This document shows positions 44,277 through 50,237 of a DNA stretch of 50,237 nucleotides, piece after piece. The translations under genes and the position numbers were made by a program. Origin of the DNA: Phallus indusiatus. Lineage: Eukaryota; Basidiomycota; Agaricomycetes; Phallales; Phallaceae. Numbering within the stretch: position 1 is the first letter of the stretch; the number at the start of each line of letters is the position of its first letter. A model generated the notes under the pieces. That model made no database searches. It saw only the letters and a list, made by a program, of their open reading frames with translations, and had not been told where the DNA came from. Location of the stretch: positions 1 through 50,237 of the forward strand of contig JAQFWX010000194.1 in assembly GCA_027605045.1 (NCBI GenBank), given 5' to 3'.

Positions 44277-44285
44277 CAAATTCAG
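44277..44285. repeat. Left target-site duplication, CAAATTCAG
   Basis: Exact 9-bp direct repeat of 45415-45423 flanking the inverted-repeat element. The outermost base on each side could belong to the element, so the duplication is 7-9 bp. Confidence 0.8.
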
Positions 44286-44574
44286 TAGCCTCGAGACCAG
44301 GCCGCGTGACAGCTTCACCTCCCCGGCTCCTTTTGGAAGGTGGAGAAGCGTCGCGAGGGGAGGTTCCGCTGTATGAGGCCTGGCACAAATTACATTGGCA
44401 CCCCTGGTGACACCCCAAATGTCACACGTCCGGGGTCCATCTTCAGCCGCCTCCCAGACTATTTTCACTTTTTCTCTCAATCCTCTTGTAAAATACTACT
44501 CATATTTAGGTCGAAATATAATTCTAATATACAAATAAATCGGAATGAGTCTTTTTTTTTCAAAAAAACGCGAT
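44286..44574. repeat. Left terminal inverted repeat
   Basis: Starts TAGCCTCGAGACCAGGCC, ends about where the poly-T/poly-A stretch meets CGCGAT. Complementary to 45127-45414. Confidence 0.88.
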
Positions 44575-44696
44575 CCTGCAACGTCTCTTACGTACAATTA
44601 TTCGCGTTCAAACCAACAGCCCGAAAACCCCAGGAGCAAAATGTTTTGGCCTGTAAACGCGTTTATTTTTGTCTCTAAAAGAAATGAAATACTAAC

Positions 44697-44985
44697 CTGA
44701 TCTTCCTCCAGGACATTCAACGGTGAGAGAACTAGGACCGGCTTACCAGTAACCAGTCCTGGCAGCACAAAGCAAAGAGACTTTCCAGAGCCAGTCCGGG
44801 ACAACAAGGATGATGTTTTCTTTGTTTAGTAGTCTTAACGCCATGTCAATCTGCCATGGCTTAGGAGTGAACAGCAAGCGTTGTTGACACTTTTCCTCCA
44901 GAGTCTGCCATGCACCATCGTCTACTGTAGTATCATGGGGTATGTTTGGCTGAATGTTTTCGGAGATCGTTCCTTGCTTATCCAT
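44697..44985 (-). pseudogene. RecQ-like DNA helicase fragment, frameshifted
   Basis: Begins MDKQGTISENIQ, continues FTPKPWQIDMALRLLN (the Q-motif/zero motif region), then RTGSGKSLCFVLPG (Walker A) and KPVLVLSPLNVLEEDQ (motif Ia). A one-base shift separates the two halves near 44795-44806, just before Walker A, so the frame is broken. The similarity stops at 44697 exactly at a GTTAGT donor-like border. Helicase motifs II-VI are absent. It lies wholly inside the inverted-repeat element. Related helicases are common in fungal genomes both as host and as mobile-element genes, so the source is not known. Confidence 0.7.
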
Positions 44986-45126
44986 ATCGAAGATTGCGTC
45001 TGGTAAATTGTCAATTAATGGTCAGGAATGTTGAGGGCAAGTGCTGAGACGGAGGAAGTGAAGAAAAAGTGGTGGTAGCGGCTTCAGGACAGCTTTGCGG
45101 ATTTTTCTGAGAACTGTGACGTGTTC

Positions 45127-45414
45127 ATCGCGGTTTTTTTGGAAAAAAAAGACTCATTCCGATTTATTTGTATATTAGAATTATATTTCGACCTAAATAT
45201 GAGTAGTATTTTACAAGAGGATTGGGAGAAAAAGTGAAAATAGTCTGGGAGGCGGCTGAAGATGGACCCCGGACGTGTGACATTTGGGGTGTCACCAGGG
45301 GTGCCAATGTAATTTGTGCCAGGCCTCATACAGCGGAACCTCCTCGCGACGCTTCTCCACCTTCCAAAAGGAGCCGGGGAGGTGAAGCTGTCACGCGGCC
45401 TGGTCTCGAGGCTA
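45127..45414. repeat. Right terminal inverted repeat
   Basis: Reverse complement of the left repeat; differs by few substitutions and small indels, for example two bases missing in the GAGGGGAGG segment. Confidence 0.88.
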
Positions 45415-45423
45415 CAAATTCAG
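45415..45423. repeat. Right target-site duplication, CAAATTCAG
   Basis: Exact copy of 44277-44285 on the other side of the element. Confidence 0.8.
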
Positions 45424-45579
45424 AATTCAGGGCAACTCCACATGCATGACGTAATCATATACACTAAAAAAAAAAAATTCGCCGAGCCATGTGCGTGTGT
45501 GTTCGTTTGCGTCATTCTCTTTATCTTATTTTTATTTTTTATTTTGTAAGACAACCCACCATCCCATCTTTTCGAGGGC

Positions 45580-45690
45580 GAACGAGCGCGCGGAACACCG
45601 TATAACCGTGTAATACCGTGCCATATCCTATCATACCGTGTAATTCCAGGTCCACCAGGTCCACCCAGGTCCCCAATATCAATATCAATC
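45580..45690 (+). promoter_or_regulatory. Short-repeat region upstream of the carbonic anhydrase gene
   Basis: Contains three to four copies of taccgtg/accgtgt, two to three of the ccaggtccac unit and an atatcaatatcaat doublet just before the first ATG. It may be a small regulatory repeat cluster; function unproved. Confidence 0.35.
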
Positions 45691-45694
45691 CCAC

Positions 45695-46785
45695 ATGCCA
45701 TTGGGAGCTAAATATGCCATCTCCCGCGATCGTTTTCTGATCCTAAACCCTCTTAAACAACTCTCCGCTTACAAGTCTTTGTACTCCCCATACCCTTCTA
45801 CACCCTGTACATCCACTTTTATACACCGCGCACGATCGTCGACGAGAATGAACGGCTCTGCTTTTTCTTCTGGTGATCATCCTCTTGCGAGACTTTTGTC
45901 TTCTAATGCGCAGTGGGCTAGGGATGTTAAACTTGATGATAAGGGATTTTTTGAGGAGAGTGCGAAGGGGCAGCAGCCTAAGGTACGTCGTCGTGCTCAT
46001 GTTTTGTTTTTATTTTATTCTTAAAACGAAGTTTTCTTGTTAGGTTCTTTGGATAGGTTGCGCGGATTCGAGAGTTCCGGAGAGTGTTATCACTGCATCA
46101 GCACCCGGAGACATTTTTACGCACCGGAATATAGCTAATCAGTTCCCTGTTGGTGATATTTCGGCGGAGTCTGTGTTGGAATACGCTGTTGGTGCTTTGG
46201 GTGTTTCACACGGTGAGTAAAAGCAGCCATTTTTTTTTCTTGTTGGGATGTGTGTGCAATGTGCGAACTGTTGTTTTTTTTGGGGGAATTTCTAGTTATT
46301 GTGGCGGGGCATACCAATTGTGGAGGTGCTGCTGCTGCTCTGAACGCGGCTCAGACGGGGCCTCATCCGCCTCCTTCCGAGACTTCGTTACAAAAGTGCG
46401 TTTTGCGTTTGTGTGGTGGTGTTTATCCTCATTATCCGGGTTACTGATTTTTTTTAATATTCAGATGGCTGGTCCCTCTTATTCAACGTGTTGTCGCTAT
46501 GAACATCGACTCCGACGTTTCTCACAGCGATGCGCTTCTCGCTGTTGTCAAAGAGAATGTCAAGATGCAGGTAAGTAAAAATAAAATCACTTTTGGTTTC
46601 GGAGTGTACAAATGCAAATGGTTGATTGATTTTATTTGTAGATTGAGAATATTCTTAAGACTGATACCATTAAGAATCCACCTCGAACGCTTTATATCCA
46701 TGGTTGGGTGTACGGTCTTGCGACCGGTCTTATCGAAGATCTTCAACTTACCCAGGTTATCAATCCATCTACTATTACTAATTAA
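45695..46785 (+). CDS. Beta-class carbonic anhydrase
   Basis: Zinc enzyme converting CO2 and water to bicarbonate. Exons: 45695-45982, 46044-46212, 46296-46395, 46465-46570, 46642-46785; phases close, 268 residues. The first 50 residues are rich in Arg, Lys, Ser and Leu and look like a mitochondrial targeting sequence; an internal Met at 45848 (MNGSAFSSGDHP) would give a cytosolic form of normal length. Active-site residues: VLWIGCADSRVPES (Cys 102, the Asp-Arg dyad), then VAGHTNCGGAAA (His 158, Cys 161) completing the zinc site. HRNIANQF and LYIHGWVYGLATG are further family blocks. The 3' end is tail-to-tail with the SDR gene, with at most about 100 bases between stop codons. Confidence 0.93.
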
Positions 46786-46793
46786 TCTAAATT

Positions 46794-48074
46794 TTAGATA
46801 CATATCATTACACATTTTGGATATCTCACTTTTTGGACGTGAAACCGTATTATTGTATACATATATATATACCTATACCAATTCAACCGGTTTAACCACG
46901 CCCAAGCACGATCATAACATAATAAATCAACGCAAGAGCCCATCGACGAGGTAAGCACATTAAAAAGTAAACAAAACCATTTGTTTCCGTCAAAGATGTA
47001 TTTCGGTGGATGAGGTTGTAAAATTTTGGGGATAACGGATTCGGCGAATTTGTGTCCTGACATGCAGTTTCGGCGGGAGGCTTTGACACGGTTTTGAATG
47101 GATTTAACGAAATCAAAATTAATATTAGGCGCAGAGGAAGAGGAAGAGGAAAAGGAGGAAAAGGAGGGGATGGGAGAGGAGGAGGAGTAGATTGAGTTTG
47201 ATGGAGGAGTGTAGTTTGTAAAGTTGTTGCATAGATTAGATTCGACTGAACCTGGTTCGAGAAGGATAATTGAGATGTTGAACGGGCGACATTCCATTTC
47301 GAGAACTTCTGTTAGAACGCGGACGGCTGCTTTTGAGCTTTCGTATATTCCGGCCCAGGGTGTTGGTCTGCCAAAAAAGAAGACGGGGGTTTATTTGGGG
47401 TTTGGGGTTTCTCTTAGTTTTTTAAACTTACATGTATCCGGCTATTGAGCCTACGTTGACGATGGTTCCTTGTCGGCATTTTGCCATGTATGGTACGACT
47501 GCGCGGCAGATGCGTAACATTGAGACTACGTTTACGTCTAGGACTGTTTTAAAATGGTCTGGTGTGTTGTGTATTAAAGGACCTTGACAAAATTTTTCCG
47601 GAAATCAATGAGTAAAATGACTACACAGTGAAAAAAGGTTGTTAACCCCTACCTGTGGAATAAGTTCCGGCATTATTAATAACAAGGTCAAGTCTTCCTT
47701 CATTCTCAAATAAATCTTTAAGCGTTTCTTCTATCTGATGATCGTTTGTTACTTCTAGGATATTTTTTCGTATGTTCGTTGGGTGAGTGAGCTCGGACAT
47801 TGCTTCGAGTGAACGGGCGGTTGCGTATACTATGAATCCGCGGCGTAAAAGACTTTGACATCTGCGGGAAAGGAATACACGTGTACAGTATATATGTGTT
47901 TGCTTAAGTAGTGGTTGTAGGAACTTACAGATGAAAACCTATTCCACCATTCGATGCACCAGTTACGAAAGCGACTTTTGACGTCGACGATGACTCTGAG
48001 TTGGAGTCGTCGGGTGATTCGTGTGTCGCCGCACTTGACCGTGACTTGGATTCGGACTCGAAGGATTTGGACAT
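46794..48074 (-). CDS. Short-chain dehydrogenase/reductase, AYR1-like; C-terminal frame uncertain
   Basis: NAD(P)H-dependent reductase of the classical SDR group, closest in pattern to 1-acyl-dihydroxyacetone-phosphate reductase (AYR1; lipid droplets/ER, ether and phospholipid synthesis). Exons: 48074-47929, 47861-47653, 47582-47432, 47367 to the stop. Motifs: VTGASNGGIGFHL (nucleotide binding), INNAGTY, NVGSIAGY (catalytic Ser) and YESSK (catalytic Tyr/Lys). A Ser-rich insertion follows EPGSVESN. The literal frame ends at 46794 with a Tyr-rich tail. Shifting by one base at an A/T run near 46959-46966 instead gives MCLPRRWALALIYY and a stop at 46892, which looks more like the hydrophobic end of this family. 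The first 32 residues are Ser/Glu-rich. Substrate is inferred. Confidence 0.82.
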
Positions 48075-48318
48075 GATGATGAGGAAGAGGATAATGAGAT
48101 AACGATGGTGTATTGGGGGCGTTCTGTTATAGCATTATTTGTATCGTTTTAAACGAAATGAAAAATGACGAAGTTCGTGCCAATACGGTCAGCATGTATA
48201 GTTTATTCAAACTGATCGGCTTTGCGGCGTTTAAAGAAAAAAATTGTGTCACGGCGTCACATATCACTCGCTTTCGTGACTCCCATAGACAATTTAAGAA
48301 TGCAAACTTTCGCTGTGA
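48075..48318. promoter_or_regulatory. Divergent promoter, SDR / kinase-like gene
   Basis: About 240 bp between opposite start codons. No distinct motif recognised; the role follows from layout only. Confidence 0.35.
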
Positions 48319-49312
48319 GTGTTCGGCTATACAATGTTAAATATACTGAGATTGCAGTCTCTGAACGCCTTTTCACATGTTACTGTTCAAAATCTCATCT
48401 CTAATAATGACGCTGTCTCCCATCAAACGTTCCACAGAGGAGTTATCAAGCCCGGAAAGCATGTTTCGTTCACGCATAAAGAACACATACGACCAGATGG
48501 TCTCTATCCTGTGCGTCCGAAATCTACACTCCCGCCACCCGGCGACATCCACCTCCAAATCACATTGGGAGAAAAACTGGGGCGGGGGAGAGTCGGCACA
48601 GTCTATGCCGCGAGTGTACTCAATCCGACTAATATTGAATTGCCACCTTTGGCGGTCAAATTATCTCGTCCTAAGAGGTCCGTGAATATGGCGCAAGAAG
48701 CATGGTTCTACGAGGAACTTGAGCAGTTGCAAGGTGCTGTTGTTCCGCGATGTTATGGTTTATTTCAGGCGCGGTTAAGTGATGGTTCTCATCCGCTGAC
48801 ATGGGACAAGTATAAAGATCGAGAAGATGGTATCGAATCAGACCACGAAGAAGATGATCGGGAAGATTATGAGAAGGACGTTCCTGGTCAAGGACGACTT
48901 CTCTCGATACTTGTCTTAGAACGGCTTGGGTCTCACATGCCAATAGGACAACCCATGGATGCAATCAGGTAGGTAATTCATTTGGTCTTTCCTTATGTTT
49001 TCTAATTAATGCATTCTTCGGATTAGAAAAGACGTATACGAGCTTTATGATGATTTGGCACACTTTGGTATTGAGGTGCTTGACAGAAGACATGCTAACA
49101 TTTTATCGGCACGTGAAGATGACTCTTCCGGCGTTGTATGTCCTCTTCATCATTATGTGCACAGTTGGCGATTGGTGGATTTGGAGTTGGCTCGGAAGCA
49201 AAATGCTAATCTGTGGTACATGAGTAGTGCAAATGACTCATGGTTGTCAATATTATTCGATAATCTGGTTGATGGTTGTATGTGGAACCTTGGGCATAAT
49301 TTTTTTCGCTAA
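48319..49312 (+). CDS. Atypical protein-kinase-like protein
   Basis: Exons 48319-48968 and 49027-49312; phase closes, 311 residues. The N-lobe is clear: LGEKLGRGRVGTVYAA (Gly-rich loop) and PPLAVKLSRP (Lys). The catalytic-loop position reads LDRRHANIL, keeping an Asp and the Asn but not the HRD histidine, and the DFG position reads RLVDLELAR, keeping the Asp. The activation segment and most of the C-lobe are missing or replaced, so it is short for a kinase. This pattern resembles the small kinase-like proteins common in Agaricomycetes, whose activity is mostly untested. An acidic loop (DHEEDDREDYEKD) sits in the hinge region. The first 60 residues have no similarity and the start may be inside the open frame. 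Confidence 0.65.
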
Positions 49313-49793
49313 ATATGACGACATTATATACGCATTTATCACGATATATGTTTTTTTTTGGTTTTGTGAATCTCGATACATATTTAAATGAAATCATGTA
49401 CTACATGATCCAAATTCTACGAGTCTGTGGGTGGTCACTTGGTAGCTTGTGACGACGCAACTGAATTGAACATATAAAAGAACCCCCCCCAAAAAAACTC
49501 AAATCTCTTTCCCTGCTGTACATACATACCAAGCTGATCCACTCTTTGTCGATGCTGACTGTGAATACGTCAATTCGAGGAATATGCACAAATAAAATGG
49601 GCAAGTAAAAAGGGAGTCACGGTGTGGAAGTCGGTACGGTACGTTAGTTATTTACACGATACCGGTTTTCGAACTATTTTCCTTATTCTCCACCTTCTTT
49701 CCACCTTCTTCAAGGATAAAGACGGTCCGAGCCTTCCAAGTTAACGCAACCCCGGTCGGCTATTATCTATAAAGAACTAGACTTGGACTATCC
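49313..49793. other. Gap between the kinase-like gene and the last gene
   Basis: 3' flanks of two converging genes. Poly-T runs and a CCCCCCCC/AAAAAA stretch near 49483-49498; nothing recognised as a gene. Confidence 0.4.
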
Positions 49794-50237
49794 TTATTTT
49801 TTTCGTGATGGCACCCCAATTTCCGATGCTCCTCCCCCAGTGGGTGTCGTGCTTGCGACAATCGAGTTGCCCCGATCAACGTCAGCCACACGAGTCTTGG
49901 CGAACGGAGTATTACCTACAATTCTCAGCGTCCGCATGTTAGATAGGATCGTCAAAGACTGACCGACGAATTTTCTCAAACCGGAGTGGGAAAGAATATG
50001 GTTAGATGGGAGGAACTAAGAGATGGTCAAATGCACCGAGGTGCAACGACAACGGCGAGGGCAACCGTTCACCAACTCCCGACCCAATTTTACACCCAAT
50101 AAGGGCATTCCACGACACCGATCGAACAACGACGAAAGCTTCAGTTACTTTCGCGTCTCTTTGATCAAGCTACTCATTTTCAGCTTACCATCCGAGGAAA
50201 CTAAATCATGAGCAGATTCATTGGACACAACCGGTGC
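49794..50237 (-). CDS. Unidentified gene, 3' part only
   Basis: Not recognised. Three exons can be joined with phase kept: beyond 50237 to 50189, 50138-50096 and 49974-49794. The last exon reads FVGQSLTILSNMRTLRIVG and ends IGVPSRKK before a stop. The first border is a consensus donor (GTAAGC); the last acceptor (TTGAG) is weak, and reading straight through the second intron is also open for a while, so the model is tentative. The rest of the gene lies to the right of the window. Confidence 0.35.

Larger units (their letters stand above)
44286..45414. mobile_element. Non-autonomous DNA transposon with long TIRs (Mutator-like / pack-MULE style)
   Basis: A 1129-bp unit bounded by about 288-bp terminal inverted repeats (44286-44574 and 45127-45414) that are nearly identical, differing by a few substitutions and 1-2-bp indels. 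The ends read TAGCCTCGAGACC and its complement. A 9-bp direct repeat (CAAATTCAG) flanks it exactly. Long TIRs plus 9-bp target duplications point to the Mutator superfamily, although the termini were not matched to a known family. No transposase is present. The 552-bp core contains part of a RecQ-like helicase on the minus strand, ending at a splice donor, as if captured from a genomic gene. The high TIR identity suggests recent movement. It sits between METTL16 and the carbonic anhydrase gene without disrupting either. Confidence 0.85.

Noticed and set aside
44262..45449. Mirror-image frames sharing VKIVWEAAEDGPRTCDIWG at both ends
   Set aside because: These are the two terminal inverted repeats being translated; the frame breaks differently in each copy, so it is not taken as a gene.
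1..50237. CRISPR arrays, rRNA operons, biosynthetic gene cluster, viral genes
   Set aside because: Looked for and not seen; the PPTase-like gene has no PKS or NRPS neighbour in the window.

Overview
The window is nuclear DNA from a filamentous fungus, most likely a basidiomycete of the Agaricomycetes. The reasons are dense short GT-AG introns (about 40-90 nt, up to 16 exons per gene), several tiny exons, and a gene set typical of that group: a GH79 glycosidase, a GATA factor with an N-terminal DUF1752-like block, NST1, an AYR1-like reductase and an atypical kinase-like protein. The species call is inference; no rRNA, clear tRNA or CRISPR array was found.

Layout, left to right: a secreted GH79 glycosidase (minus, running off the left edge); a 4'-phosphopantetheinyl transferase-like gene (minus); about 5.3 kb with no convincing gene; a glutathione S-transferase (minus); about 2.7 kb without a clear gene; a Rho2-type GTPase (minus); a small membrane-anchored protein (minus, uncertain); a multi-exon microprotein (minus); PET117 (minus), divergent from a ZNHIT2-like HIT zinc-finger gene (plus); a 0.9-kb purine-skewed tract; a large two-finger GATA factor (minus); about 7.3 kb almost empty; a NEO1-type P4-ATPase (plus); NST1 (minus), divergent from a METTL16-type RNA methyltransferase (plus); a 1.1-kb DNA transposon with 288-bp inverted repeats, 9-bp target duplications and a broken RecQ-like helicase fragment; a beta carbonic anhydrase (plus), convergent with an SDR reductase (minus); a kinase-like gene (plus); and the 3' part of an unidentified gene (minus) at the right edge.

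The genes are mostly single-copy housekeeping or regulatory functions: cell polarity (Rho2), lipid asymmetry (NEO1), mitochondrial complex IV assembly (PET117), snoRNP/R2TP-type assembly (ZNHIT2), U6 or rRNA m6A methylation (METTL16), stress response (NST1) and transcription (GATA). They do not form one pathway or a biosynthetic cluster. Gene models were joined by hand by checking splice sites and reading phase at every junction. Most close perfectly. Three do not (GH79, METTL16 and the SDR), each looking like a one-base indel. Three introns appear to use GC-AG borders.

The most unusual item is the inverted-repeat element at 44286-45414, which looks like a non-autonomous, Mutator-like (pack-MULE style) element that carries a piece of a helicase gene cut at an exon border.
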